Of a stretch of DNA of 64,000 nt, positions 1 through 9,489 are shown piece after piece. The stretch is from Paenibacillus dokdonensis. Lineage in GTDB: Bacteria > Bacillota > Bacilli > Paenibacillales > Paenibacillaceae. A program made the translations under genes and the position numbers. Location of the stretch: positions 2,715,939 through 2,779,938 of the forward strand of contig NZ_STGQ01000001.1 of assembly GCF_004916975.1 (NCBI RefSeq), in the 5' to 3' direction. Every line of letters starts with the position of its first letter. Position 1 is the first letter of the stretch. A model generated the notes under the pieces. The model saw nothing but the letters and a program-made list of their open reading frames with translations. It ran no database searches and had not been told where the DNA came from.

Positions 1-481
1 GATTCGCGATTCCATAGCGTGGAGATAAAAAAATCATCATCATGCCGACAACCACAACCGTGGATAAAAAATGCGGCGCATACGTAACGGTTTGAACGAA
101 CTTTTTGAATTTGGCCGATTTGGCCTCATTCATTAGGAGTGCCAGCAGGATCGGGATCGGAAACCCTAAGGCAAGGCTGTAGAGTCCCAGTCCCAATGTG
201 TTTTTAATAAGCCGCCAGAAGAAATAGCTGTGAAAAAAACGATTGAAGTGCTCCGTACCGATCCATGGACTACCCGTGATCCCTTTGGTGGCGATAAAGT
301 CCTTGAAGGCAATTTGAATACCATACATAGGCACATAGTGAAAAAGAATGTAATACGCTACGACTGGAAAAATGAGCAAATATAACTGCCAGTTACGCGC
401 AATGCGGCTCCATCTTAGCTTGGAGTCTCGCTTGGCCTCCGGTGCTGCCCCTGCAATCGCAGATATCTTGGCATTGGCCAC
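1..481 (-). CDS. Sugar ABC transporter permease, LplB/YtrP type (partial)
   Basis: This is the N-terminal 160 codons of an inner-membrane permease that would pair with a second permease and a sugar-binding lipoprotein in oligosaccharide import. The window edge removes the rest. The GTG start at 481 follows an AAGGAGGGG ribosome site. Residues about 25-45 form the first membrane span. They are followed by the family signature HYVPMYGIQIAFKDF, and then by the segment ending VQTVTYAPHFLSTVVV that precedes the next spans in LplB-type permeases. The reading frame is open throughout. It is transcribed away from the LacI-type regulator, and a LacI-like palindrome lies about 370 bp upstream, so it is probably sugar-regulated. 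The transported sugar cannot be read from this fragment. Confidence 0.9.
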   Translation of the reverse strand, partial: MANAKISAIAGAAPEAKRDSKLRWSRIARNWQLYLLIFPVVAYYILFHYVPMYGIQIAFKDFIATKGITGSPWIGTEHFNRFFHSYFFWRLIKNTLGLGLYSLALGFPIPILLALLMNEAKSAKFKKFVQTVTYAPHFLSTVVVVGMMMIFLSPRYGIAN

Positions 482-493
482 TTGATCCCCTCC

Positions 494-950
494 TTGGATT
501 AGGCTTGGATACGTATTCATTCAATTCTGAAAAAAAAGCTTGAATGATTTTCCTCCTTTCAGCGTAAAAGCAAAGGTTTGTCCTGAAGCCGCTGAATAGA
601 TATATGTAAGGGTTCATGACAGCAGAGTTAGAAAGACGGATTATATAAAGTGTGAAATACAGCGTAATATATTGGGATTATATTTGGATAGATTGAGCTA
701 ATAGACTGCGTAAGTTGGTGTAATTAGAGGTTGGGTATATGCATGTGTAATGGATTGGATTCGAGTTCTTAATTCGGATATATTATTGATAACAAAAGGT
801 TGTAAGCGCAACCGATTTATTATCCAGAAAATAAGGAGGTTGATAAACACGTTCCAAACGTTTGGATATCTATACCAATTCGGTTTAATTTTTATCATCA
901 TAATATGGGAATATTTGGATTGTCAAACATTATTTTGGCACTGTTTGGAT
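494..950 (+). repeat. Seven dispersed TTGGAT hexamers
   Basis: TTGGAT occurs at 494, 505, 684, 755, 862, 915 and 945, all in the same orientation. Four copies extend to TTTGGATA or TTTGGATT. By a rough composition estimate, well under one copy would be expected. They lie between the ABC permease start and the lacI terminator, where regulator sites would be expected. The function is unknown. Confidence 0.4.
853..866. promoter_or_regulatory. Candidate LacI-family operator
   Basis: TCCAAACGTTTGGA is a perfect 14-bp palindrome centred on CpG, the usual form of LacI/GalR-family operators. It lies between the ABC permease and the LacI-type regulator gene, so it is the natural candidate site for that regulator. 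Binding is inferred. Confidence 0.55.
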
Positions 951-985
951 TAACATCTAAAATTTTAAATGGAAACAAGTAAAAT

Positions 986-1014
986 AACCTGACACCGATA
1001 ACGGTTGTCAGGTT
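986..1014 (-). terminator. Terminator of the LacI-type regulator
   Basis: Perfect 9-bp stem (AACCTGACA/TGTCAGGTT) with a 11-nt loop, flanked by T-rich tracts on both strands. It can end leftward transcription from the regulator gene. Confidence 0.7.
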
Positions 1015-1092
1015 CATTTTTATTGCTACAAACTAAATTATGTAATAATATATAACATATAATTACATCGGTGATACAAATGCCACATCCAA

Positions 1093-2133
1093 TTATTCAG
1101 GCCTTGTATAACTGGATGACTCCCGAATAACCAAGCGGCTTGGCAAAAGAATTTTGGGGAGTGCAGGGTAGTCTCCGTTCAGATAATCAATCATAAATTG
1201 GGCGGCAACCTTACCGATTTCGTACTTTGGAACATGCACGGAGGTTAATGGTGGATTCGTGTATTGTGCGAAGGAGATGTCATCCATGCCGACAAATGCA
1301 ATATCTTGTGGAATCAGACCATGTTGTTCCACTACGGCACGCATGGCAGGAATGGCAAGCATATCGCTCGCGCAAAAAATGGCCGTAGGCCACTCGCTTC
1401 TCGGCTGACTGGTAAGAAGCTCTGTGAGCATATTATAACTCCAATCGACATTCCAATTGGTATTAATGATCCACTCCACCGGCAAACTCAGACCGGCTTC
1501 CATCATTGCGAACTTGTATCCCACAAACCGTTCATCATTGTCCATTTTACTCGAGTAAGCAGGACCTCCAATATATCCAATCCGGCGATGACCCTGTTCA
1601 ATCAGATGCTGGACTGCTGTTCTCGCCGAGAAAATACGGTCGCAATCCACAACAGGCACCGATAATCTTTCATCATTCAAGCTTACGCCAAGAACCGTAA
1701 TGCTTTCTTTTTCGAGCAGCTCAATCAGTTCCTGATCATACCAGCTGATGACAACGACACCTTGTATACCAGCGTCTTTAATAAGCATCTTGATGCGCTC
1801 GGAATCGCTTACTTCATCCGCCGTACGCACAATAGCCGGAGGATGCCCAAGTTCATTCATTCGATCATGGAATCCTGCGAGCACCTCCGTAAAATATGGA
1901 TGATTCTCACTCAGCTTCTGCGGTATCACACATGCTATATGCTTAGGAGTGCTCCCCGGCATGCGTTCATTGCTGCGCTCCTCGTGAATACGATATCCAA
2001 GCTCTAAAGCCGCTTCTCTAATTTTACGTTTTGTCTCTTCATTGACTGGGCGGTTCATATCATTGCTTATGGCGCGGGAAACGGTTGATATAGATACGCC
2101 AACCCGCTCCGCAATATCTTTCAGCTTCGCCAA
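1093..2133 (-). CDS. LacI-family transcriptional regulator
   Basis: Sugar-responsive DNA-binding repressor of 346 residues, the family's usual length. It starts with MAKLKDIAERVGVSISTVSRAI, the LacI-type helix-turn-helix and hinge, followed by a periplasmic-binding-protein-like effector domain (about residues 60-340). I chose the TTG at 2133, preceded by AGAGGAG. The open frame runs further upstream, but that extension overlaps the terminator of the next gene and does not look like protein. Being next to an ABC sugar permease and a GH3 gene, it probably controls sugar uptake. The palindrome at 853-866 is its best candidate operator. The inducer is unknown. Confidence 0.88.
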   Translation of the reverse strand: MAKLKDIAERVGVSISTVSRAISNDMNRPVNEETKRKIREAALELGYRIHEERSNERMPGSTPKHIACVIPQKLSENHPYFTEVLAGFHDRMNELGHPPAIVRTADEVSDSERIKMLIKDAGIQGVVVISWYDQELIELLEKESITVLGVSLNDERLSVPVVDCDRIFSARTAVQHLIEQGHRRIGYIGGPAYSSKMDNDERFVGYKFAMMEAGLSLPVEWIINTNWNVDWSYNMLTELLTSQPRSEWPTAIFCASDMLAIPAMRAVVEQHGLIPQDIAFVGMDDISFAQYTNPPLTSVHVPKYEIGKVAAQFMIDYLNGDYPALPKILLPSRLVIRESSSYTRPE

Positions 2134-2250
2134 GGCTACCCTCTCCTCTCTTTTGGTTTGTTTGGCTCCAAAAAAAGATCTCCGCCTGATCATATCATAA
2201 TTATGTATATATTTTACATAGTAAAATGTTAGATTCGTCCATATCATAGC

Positions 2251-2283
2251 AAAAAAAGGAACTGCGGTCAGCAGCTCCTTTTT
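2251..2283 (-). terminator. Terminator of yeeN
   Basis: Stem AAAGGAGCTGC/GCAGTTCCTTT on the minus strand (one G-T pair), followed by a run of seven T, 25 bp past the yeeN stop. Confidence 0.8.
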
Positions 2284-2307
2284 AGATCGGTCAAAACAAG
2301 CGTTCAA

Positions 2308-3027
2308 TCAGTCTTCAAATTCAACGTTGTGGTAAACCTGTTGAACATCTTCCAAATCCTCCAGCGTATCGATCAATTTCTCGAATTGCGCCTGAGCGTC
2401 TTCTGGAATGGTGAGATAATTTTGTGCCAGCATGGTCAGTTCCGCCACGGTAAACTCCGTAATACCTACCGTTTTGAAAGCATCTTGAACCGCCTGGAAT
2501 TGATCCGGCTCAGCATATACGATGACCGCTTCATCTTCTTCCACGATGTCACGCACGTCAACGTCCGCTTCCATCATGAGTTCAAGCACTTCATCTGCTG
2601 TTTTGCCTTCAACGCCAATCACTGCTGTTTGATCAAACATATAGGCCACAGAGCCGCTGACTCCGAGGTTGCCGCCATTTTTGCTGAATGTGGAACGCAC
2701 TTCAGAAGCCGTACGGTTCACGTTGTTGGTCAGTGCATCCACAATAACCATCGAACCGTTAGGTCCGAAGCCTTCGTAACGAAGCTCATCATACACTTCA
2801 TCCGAGTTGCCTCTGGCTTTTTCCAATGCACGGTCAATAATCGCTTTCGGTACATTGTACGTTTTGGCACGTTCGAGAACAACCTTCAATGCGCGGTTGG
2901 ATTCTGGATCCGGCTCGCCTTGCTTGGCCACTACATAAATTTCACGTCCAAACTTGGCATATACACGGCTTGTATTTGCGTCTTTCGAAGCTTTCTTTTC
3001 CTTGATATTATTCCATTTACGACCCAT
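2308..3027 (-). CDS. yeeN: YebC/PmpR-family protein (YeeN-like)
   Basis: Protein of 239 residues of the YebC/TACO1 family. Such proteins act as DNA-binding regulators or as translation factors that relieve ribosome stalling. It opens with [17 protein letters not shown] and carries the conserved core [10 protein letters not shown] and [19 protein letters not shown]. The length and this MGRKW form match the YeeN subgroup of Bacillus rather than the longer YrbC form. The start at 3027 gives the conserved N-terminus; the frame extends further upstream without resemblance to the family. It has its own terminator and appears monocistronic. Confidence 0.9.
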   Translation of the reverse strand: MGRKWNNIKEKKASKDANTSRVYAKFGREIYVVAKQGEPDPESNRALKVVLERAKTYNVPKAIIDRALEKARGNSDEVYDELRYEGFGPNGSMVIVDALTNNVNRTASEVRSTFSKNGGNLGVSGSVAYMFDQTAVIGVEGKTADEVLELMMEADVDVRDIVEEDEAVIVYAEPDQFQAVQDAFKTVGITEFTVAELTMLAQNYLTIPEDAQAQFEKLIDTLEDLEDVQQVYHNVEFED

Positions 3028-3169
3028 ACGTTTCCGCTCTCTTTCGCTATTGATTCTATTCTCGGTCTTATAAATACACTGGTATATTATAGCTCGAAAA
3101 AAGCGGATGAACAAGTTTCTGTAGAAGTCTGTCAGAAAATGAATGAAGCTATGCAGCCCAAAAACAATA

Positions 3170-3201
3170 AAAACCGCTTTTCAAAAATGAAAAACGGTTT
3201 T
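3170..3201 (-). terminator. Terminator of MFS gene
   Basis: Inverted repeat AAAACCG/CGGTTTT with a T-rich stretch on the minus strand, just beyond the stop of the MFS gene. Confidence 0.6.
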
Positions 3202-3237
3202 CTGGTGGACGGTTTATGCCAACTATATTTTATTAAT

Positions 3238-4485
3238 TTAAGCACCTATATCCACGCTGTTATGAGCAAGCACTTCATCCTCTTTTGCCCGGAAAAAGCG
3301 GGTTCCTGCCGCTGTGAATGTCTTGGCGAACAGTACAACGCATACAGCAATTCCTATTCCCGCCGCTATACAGCATACCAGCTGGATGGTAAGAAGCTCT
3401 GAGAGAAAGCCGACTGCCAAAGTCAGTACAATGGTAATGATGCTTTGTGTCATATCGGACAAGCTCCCAAACCGCCCCATGATCGACGAAGGCACATGCC
3501 GCTGGAAGAAGGTTGCATACCCTGAGCTGGCAAAGGACATGGAAAAGCCAAGTACCATGAAGGCTGCCGTAGCCGAGTAAAAGCTCGCCGATGCATAAAA
3601 CCACAAATAACACACGGCAGTAATCGAAAGGCCTGCACTGATAAACGAGCGGTAGGACATTTTTTTCGACAGTATCGTTGCTATCAATGAGCCTGCCAAT
3701 GAGCCGACACCCGTTAAACTCAGCAAATTGCCATAGTCCTGTTCCGATAATTTCAAATGCATCCTGATGTATGTAGCTTCCTGCGAGTCAATCGAAAAAC
3801 CAATTAGCATGGCCACCTGAATGAGTAAGAAGATACTAGTGAAATAGGTGGACGCTTTGGCAAACCGGAATACGATGCGCCAATCCTCCAATAGGATGCG
3901 AAGATGCACGGGTTCACTTTTAGCTTGTCGTTCTTCAGGCACATCGGGCAGCAGGTAAATTAAGAACGCGCATACCAGAAAGCTGGCTGCATTAAAAAGA
4001 ATGCTGAAAGTCGTATTAGTCAGATTAATCAGCAATCCCGAGATAGCTGGACCAAGTAAAAAGGCTCCCGAATTGGTCATACTCATCATGGAATTAAACC
4101 GTTGACGGCTGCTGCTTGAGACCAGCTTGGTGATGTATACATTGGAAGCCGGACCGAAAAAGGAACCAACAACGCTGATCATAAAAGTAACCGCGTAAAT
4201 CATCCAAATGGACGGCAACCACGGAATGAGCGCGATCAGCAGACCACGGATGATGTCAACGCCGATCATCAGCTTGCGGATATTTACGCGGTCAATGATG
4301 CTGCCAGACCACAGATTGGTCAGCAGCATGGCGACTGGCTTCACAATAAAAAACCCGGCTACCGCAGCTGCTGAACCTGTCAGATTAATGATAAGAAGGT
4401 TAATAGCTACAAAATAAATCCAGTTTCCAAGATTGGAAAACCCGATGCCGAAAATAAGAAGTGCAGATCTGTTCCATTCTTTCAT
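3238..4485 (-). CDS. MFS transporter (multidrug-efflux type)
   Basis: Twelve-helix membrane carrier of 415 residues, probably exporting a small toxic compound by proton antiport. Hydrophobic helices alternate along the whole length. The loop between helices 2 and 3 has the form NLWSGSIIDRVNIRKLM, a variant of the MFS motif A. A charged central loop (about residues 190-205, PDVPEERQAKSEP) divides the two halves. The start at 4485 (MKEWNRSALL) follows GATGAGG; ATGs upstream lack spacing to a ribosome site. It stands alone between yeeN and the broken GH3 gene. Substrate not identifiable. Confidence 0.85.
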   Translation of the reverse strand: MKEWNRSALLIFGIGFSNLGNWIYFVAINLLIINLTGSAAAVAGFFIVKPVAMLLTNLWSGSIIDRVNIRKLMIGVDIIRGLLIALIPWLPSIWMIYAVTFMISVVGSFFGPASNVYITKLVSSSSRQRFNSMMSMTNSGAFLLGPAISGLLINLTNTTFSILFNAASFLVCAFLIYLLPDVPEERQAKSEPVHLRILLEDWRIVFRFAKASTYFTSIFLLIQVAMLIGFSIDSQEATYIRMHLKLSEQDYGNLLSLTGVGSLAGSLIATILSKKMSYRSFISAGLSITAVCYLWFYASASFYSATAAFMVLGFSMSFASSGYATFFQRHVPSSIMGRFGSLSDMTQSIITIVLTLAVGFLSELLTIQLVCCIAAGIGIAVCVVLFAKTFTAAGTRFFRAKEDEVLAHNSVDIGA

Positions 4486-4591
4486 ATTGTACCTCATCAT
4501 TTTGATGTATTATTTTATCTGATTAACTAAATTATTTCACCTAATTAACTAACTAAATCATATTCATATAGTTTACATAATATATTTGCTG

Positions 4592-6858
4592 TTAACTATT
4601 CTGAATTCGCTCATTAATCTGGTTCAGAAGAGCTTTAACCATTTCCTCAGATACCGCTCCTTGACTGAATGCTACAATCACTCGCACCGGTGCATCCATC
4701 ATCATGGCCATCGAAACATGTGCCGCATCACTGTCATCATCTTGAACACCCGCATTTTGCTTCAATAACGGCTCGACAATCGCTCTGGCTACCGGGTCGG
4801 CAAGGATGTCTCCAACCGTCGAATTACGGGTAAATGTCTTTTTCAATGTTGTGGTGGAAGTGACGTGTACGGTCAACGATTCCCCTGCGTCTCTGGAAGA
4901 TCTGGCAGCGATAATCTGAAATTCACCCGTTTCCACATGCCAATCTCTTAACTCTGTATTGTAGTAAGCAAAAGAACGTTTATCCAGCGTGAAGGATACC
5001 AATTTTTGTTCACCGGGCTGCAGTTCGACTTTGGCAAATCCTTTCAGCTCTTGTACCGGACGAATCACTTGGCTCTGAACGTCCCGAACATACAGCTAAA
5101 CGATTTCTTTTCCGGCGCGGCTGCCTGTATTGCTTACCATCAATTGAACTGTCAGTGTATCCGTATCCAGCATGTCGTATCGGTCAACCGTCAGATTCGA
5201 ATATTCAAAGCTTGTGTAACTGAGGCCATGCCCAAATGGGAAAAGCGGCTCAATGGCTTTCGTATCATAATAGCGGTAGCCGACAAATAGGCCCTCTCGG
5301 TATTCAACAATATCGCCTTCTCCAGGAAAGTTTGGATGAGACGGGTTTTGCTCGAGTTTTTTCGGAAAAGATTCCGCAAGCTTCCCGCTCGGGTTTACAT
5401 CGCCAAAAATCAAGTCTGCTGCGGCACTGCCAAGTGCTTGACCGCCGAGATAGCATTCCAGTATGCCCTTAGCCTGATCCAACCAAGGCATCTCAACAGG
5501 CGAGCCATTGCTCAGAACCACCACCACATTAGGCTGAACCGCGGCAATTTCCTGAATCAGAGACAACTGGTTAGCAGGGATGGAGAGATGTGTCCGGTCA
5601 TACCCGTCTGACTCATAGCGTTCGGGCAAACCTGCAAAAATAAGTACCGAATCGGCTTTTTGAGCTGCCTCTACTGCTTCCAGGGACATTGGAGGATCAA
5701 TCGCATCCTCTGCCAGCTTATACCCCTGCGAGAATATAATTTCCGCCTCTCCCGCTGCCCTGGCCAGCTCACTCAACATATCGTCTATTTTATTCGGATT
5801 GACATGGGAGCTGCCTCCACCTTGAAATCTCGGCGAAGCAGCAAGCTCACCTACGACAGCAATTTTCCCTTTTTTAGGAAGAGGCAAAATATGATCCTCA
5901 TTTTTAAGTAATACCATGCTTTCATGGGCTACCTTTCTTGCCAGCTGATGATGCGCATCTCTATCATACATGGCATCCGCCTTCTTGCTGTCATAAGCCT
6001 TGAACACAACAGATAACAAGCGTTCAAGTGATTGATCCAGCACTTCCTCGGATAATTCACCCTTTTGCACACTTTCCATGATGCTCGCCGAACCCGCGTC
6101 AAAAGGCATTTCGAGTTCAAGACCTGCAGCAAGACCCTTTACCCGCTCATTTGTCGCACCCCAGTCGGATACGACGAAACCTTCGTGCCCCCATTCCTCT
6201 TTTAGGATATCTGTGAGAAGATACTTGTTCTCAAAGGCATATTCCCCGTTAACTTTGTTATAGGAGCTCATAACGGTCCAAGGCTTGGCTTGTTTGACAG
6301 CATCTTCAAAGCTGGCCAGATAGATTTCGCGCAGCGTCCGCTCGTCTAATACGGCATTAACTGTCATCCGCCGGTGCTCCTGGTTATTTACAGCAAAATG
6401 CTTCAGTGATGCACCCCCTGGCTCTGCACACCTTCAATGAAGGCAGCAGCCAAGCGGGATGAGAGATATGGATCCTCAGAGTAGTATTCGAAATTCCTTC
6501 CGCATAGCGGTGAGCGTTTGATATTGGCTCCAGGGCCAAGCAAGATGCCTACCTCTTCGGCCTGGCACTCTTCACCCAATGCAGCCCCCATTTCCCTAAG
6601 AAGTTCGACATTCCAGGAGCTAGCTGTGCCAGCAGCCGTTGGAAAACAGGTTGAGGGCTCACTCGTATATATGCCGAGATGATCATCCGCCTGTTTCTGT
6701 ACGCGCAGTCCATGGGGACCATCGGCCACCCGGATTGATGGAATTCCCAAGCGTTCTATACCTTTCGTATGCCAAAAGCCAACGCCACCGCAGAGTTCTG
6801 CTTTCTCTTCGAGTGTCATATCAGCAATCAAGTTCTTTAAGTTTCTGGGTTCAGTCAT
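4592..6858 (-). pseudogene. GH3 beta-glucosidase, disrupted by frameshift and nonsense codon
   Basis: A glycoside hydrolase family 3 enzyme of about 750 residues, lying in three pieces. Piece 1 (6858-6403) starts [20 protein letters not shown] after GAGGAGG and ends at [12 protein letters not shown]. Piece 2 resumes in another frame as [19 protein letters not shown] and contains the nucleophile region [10 protein letters not shown]. It ends KEIV-TAG at 5096, then continues in the same frame as LYVRDVQSQVIRP, through the C-terminal FnIII-like domain to 4592. The frameshift lies at about 6412-6419 in GGGGGTG. The TAG sits where the family normally has Gln (VVQLYVRD), so it looks like CAG to TAG. 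With two separate lesions the gene cannot make a full enzyme. Everything else is well preserved, so the inactivation would be recent, or partly a sequencing error. Confidence 0.88.
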
Positions 6859-7424
6859 GAACTGTAATCCTCCTCAATTTATAGATTTTCGCTAGTAAAA
6901 TCATAAGTTGCAGGGATTTCTACCCAATCTGACGTTCTTTCTCTATTTATATTATGAAAAAAAACGATTTCTTGTAAATCATGGAATAGACTTAAATCTT
7001 TCTGAAATAGATCAATGACATGAAATCGTCATTTACTATCGAAAATCGTTGATTAGTATAATTGAAGAACTGGAAATTATCGGTTATTTTTATATTATCA
7101 ATACTATTTTTTACTATTTATAGATCAATATGTGAAATTTAAACGACATTCATCTAACACTATCGTCACGTATTCCACTGTCTTCCAACGCACGGACCTC
7201 GATTTCATATTTGCTAACAGCCATTATGTAAACGCTTTTATCGGTAATTATATAAGCTCATTAGAGTTTATATAGCTTGAACAACGAGAAGTCTAGCAAA
7301 AGTTGCTGATCGGCCAGTAGTTCCTTCATTTAGGTAACATCTATAAGGGAGGTGTTGCGAACGGTCCTGTCGGGTTAATGTTTACGGCTGTTCACTTATT
7401 TAAAAAATTGGAGGAGGTTTTAGT
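6859..7424. other. Divergent intergenic region, GH3 and LPMO
   Basis: 566 bp without a gene. It must hold the leftward GH3 promoter and the rightward LPMO promoter. It is very AT-rich in its left half and holds a small inverted repeat AATGAC/GTCATT at 7014-7033 and a cre-like site at 7227-7240. I could not fix a -35/-10 pair with confidence. Confidence 0.6.
7227..7240 (+). promoter_or_regulatory. cre-like CcpA site upstream of LPMO
   Basis: TGTAAACGCTTTTA agrees with the cre consensus TGWAARCGYTWWCW at 13 of 14 positions. It lies 185 bp upstream of the LPMO start, which fits glucose repression of a chitin-degrading enzyme. Binding is inferred. Confidence 0.6.
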
Positions 7425-8780
7425 ATGACAACACTTCGTTTACCGAATCACAGGCTTATGAAATGGTTAATTGCCGGTGGTATGTTTTTATTTATGACAG
7501 CCTTAATGCTTCTTATTGCCGACCGTGCATCTGCTCACGGCTATGTTCAATCACCAGGCAGCCGCGCTTATCTATGTAAAACGGGCGTTAATTCCAACTG
7601 CGGATCCATCGTGTATGAACCGCAGAGTCTTGAAGCTCCAAAAGGCTTCCCGGCGGCCGGTCCTGCTGATGGTAAAATCGCCAGCGCGAACGGTGCTTTC
7701 CCGACAATGGACGAGCAGACTTCCACCCGCTGGTCGAAAGTGAACATGTCTCCGGGTACGAACACCTTCACTTGGAATTTGACAGCCAGACATTCCACCA
7801 CAAGCTGGAAGTACTACATCACCAAGCAAAACTGGAACCCGAATGCCGCACTTACCCGTGATTCTTTTGATCTTACTCCATTCTGTTCGGTGAATTATAC
7901 GGGCCAGCCGCCAGCAACCTACTCTGATACTTGCACAGTTCCTAGCAGAACTGGCTATCAAGTCATCCTCGCTGTTTGGGAGATTGCTGATACAGCCAAC
8001 GCTTTCTATAATGTGATTGACGTTGACTTTGGCGGAGGCGGGGGTAATCCTGCGGATACTACTGCACCAACGGCACCAACCGGTCTGGCAGCTTCCAACG
8101 TTTCGAGCACTGGCGCCTCTCTCTCCTGGGGAGCATCAACCGATAATGTTGGTGTTACGGGATACAAAGTTTACAATGGCTCAACATTAGTAACGACAAC
8201 GGGCGGTTCCACGCTCAGCTATAATGTAACAGGTCTCACCGCCAATACTTCCTACACATTCACCGTGAAGGCTGTTGACGCTGCAGGTAATGCTTCAGCT
8301 GCTAGCAATGCGGTAACATTCGTTACGACCTCACTTCCTCCAACCGATACGACGGCACCTTCCGCGCCAGCAGGTCTTCAAGTAAGCGGTACGCCTACCT
8401 CCTCCTCGATCTCCTTATCCTGGAGTGCGGCTACAGATAATGTAGGTGTTACAGGTTACCGTATATACAAAGGATCTTCACTTGCCGGTACCGTATCTGG
8501 AACCACGCTCAGCTATACGGCTTCCGGTTTGACAGCAAACACTTCCTACTCGTTTACGGTTCGCGCCATTGATGCAGCAGGCAACGAATCCGCAAACAGC
8601 AACGCAGTAACGGCGACTACCGCATCAGCTCCGGCAGCCGCTCCTTGGGCACCGAATGTCGCTTACACAACCGGTACCCTCGTCTCTTACAATGGTGCAA
8701 TTTATGAATGCCGCCAGCCGCATACGTCCCTCGTTGGTTGGGAGCCATCGAACGTACCAGCGCTTTGGCTGCTGAAATAA
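7425..8780 (+). CDS. Secreted AA10 lytic polysaccharide monooxygenase with FnIII and CBM5/12
   Basis: Copper enzyme that oxidatively cleaves crystalline chitin or cellulose outside the cell. A signal peptide (residues 1-37, ending ADRASA) is followed by His38, which becomes the N-terminal residue of the copper 'histidine brace'; His123 (TARHSTTSW) is the second ligand and Phe194 fits the axial position. The AA10 domain spans 38-202, followed by a glycine-rich linker, FnIII domains at about 211-301 and 306-399, and a C-terminal chitin-binding CBM5/12 module (404-451, with [19 protein letters not shown]). The start follows GGAGGAGG. Domain order matches GbpA/CBP21-type chitin-active LPMOs with accessory modules. 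Monocistronic, with a terminator downstream and a cre-like site upstream. Confidence 0.95.
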   Translation: MTTLRLPNHRLMKWLIAGGMFLFMTALMLLIADRASAHGYVQSPGSRAYLCKTGVNSNCGSIVYEPQSLEAPKGFPAAGPADGKIASANGAFPTMDEQTSTRWSKVNMSPGTNTFTWNLTARHSTTSWKYYITKQNWNPNAALTRDSFDLTPFCSVNYTGQPPATYSDTCTVPSRTGYQVILAVWEIADTANAFYNVIDVDFGGGGGNPADTTAPTAPTGLAASNVSSTGASLSWGASTDNVGVTGYKVYNGSTLVTTTGGSTLSYNVTGLTANTSYTFTVKAVDAAGNASAASNAVTFVTTSLPPTDTTAPSAPAGLQVSGTPTSSSISLSWSAATDNVGVTGYRIYKGSSLAGTVSGTTLSYTASGLTANTSYSFTVRAIDAAGNESANSNAVTATTASAPAAAPWAPNVAYTTGTLVSYNGAIYECRQPHTSLVGWEPSNVPALWLLK

Positions 8781-8964
8781 GATGCTTCTAAAGTTACCAG
8801 CAACATTATTATTGATAGACTATGAGGTTAAGATGAAATATATGACAACATTTCGCATAGAATCCATTGGGTTCTATGTGCCAGAGGGAAATATGATATC
8901 ACCATACAAAATTGAGAGCCGCCAAATGTTCCCGCACGATGGCAATTGAATTAAATTAAACTTT

Positions 8965-9010
8965 AAAAAAGCGGCAGCCTTCTCAGTAATTGAGTGGCCG
9001 CCGCTTTTTT
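8965..9010. terminator. Bidirectional terminator, LPMO / ferredoxin
   Basis: Perfect 11-bp arms AAAAAAGCGGC/GCCGCTTTTTT between two convergent genes, giving a T-run on both strands. Confidence 0.85.
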
Positions 9011-9026
9011 CTCATGAATAAATGCT

Positions 9027-9350
9027 TTATTCTTCGGGTCTCTTTCCCGCATCCATGCCTGCCTCGGACACGGTCATGATCGGCTTTACCGATAGATCCA
9101 TATGTACGCGAATCTGACAGGATAAACGAATATTTGGCTCCGTGAATCCTTTCTTCTCCAGTATCTCCGCTTCTGCTTCGCCCATAGGTCCGGCATCACC
9201 TTCGAGGATTTCCACGCGGCAGGTTGTGCATCTGGCATTCCCTCCGCAGCGGTGCAGGATATCCACCCCATGATCTTCCAAAACTAACACCAATTTCTTT
9301 CCTTCTTCAATTTCAATCGGTCCTTTTCCCTCAACAAGAATAGTTGGCAT
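9027..9350 (-). CDS. 2Fe-2S ferredoxin
   Basis: Small electron carrier of 107 residues. The cluster ligands are visible as CGGNARCTTC (C-x5-C-x2-C) near residue 40 and a fourth Cys in LSCQIRV near residue 80, the adrenodoxin-like spacing. I take the ATG at 9350 (MPTILVEGKG) because AAGGAGG precedes it. A longer frame upstream has no ribosome site and no family resemblance. It lies 139 bp downstream of a DHA2 exporter gene on the same strand and may share its transcript, although no functional link is evident. The electron partner is unknown. Confidence 0.88.
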   Translation of the reverse strand: MPTILVEGKGPIEIEEGKKLVLVLEDHGVDILHRCGGNARCTTCRVEILEGDAGPMGEAEAEILEKKGFTEPNIRLSCQIRVHMDLSVKPIMTVSEAGMDAGKRPEE

Positions 9351-9489
9351 TCTTATTCCTCCTTTGTCAGTACTTCGCCATATTACCTGATATCGCTTAT
9401 CGTGAATCTTTAGCGTCAGTAACAATTCATTATCACCTGAGTTGAATGAAAGTTCAAGCTTGGTTATGAATTGCACATCACGTATCCCA

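Larger units (their letters stand above)
482..985. other. AT-rich intergenic region upstream of the ABC transporter
   Basis: About 500 bp without a convincing gene. It presumably holds the leftward promoter of the ABC permease. It contains a 14-bp LacI-like palindrome, a 16-bp inverted repeat (GGTTG...CAACC, 798-813) and seven TTGGAT hexamers, each listed separately. Short ORFs here on both strands lack ribosome sites and any family resemblance. Confidence 0.6.

Noticed and set aside
798..813. GGTTGTAAGCGCAACC as a cre site
   Set aside because: Only about 11 of 14 positions agree with the cre consensus and three late positions fail; kept only as an inverted repeat.
750..953. 67-residue open frame upstream of the ABC permease
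   Set aside because: No ribosome site, low-complexity hydrophobic sequence, and it lies in the control region with the palindrome and hexamers.
2329..3402. 357-residue open frame on the plus strand
   Set aside because: Antisense shadow of yeeN, whose conserved protein is on the other strand.
8856..8878. CATAGAA/TTCTATG hairpin after the LPMO gene
   Set aside because: Short stem without a T-run; the strong terminator at 8965-9010 already explains the 3' end.
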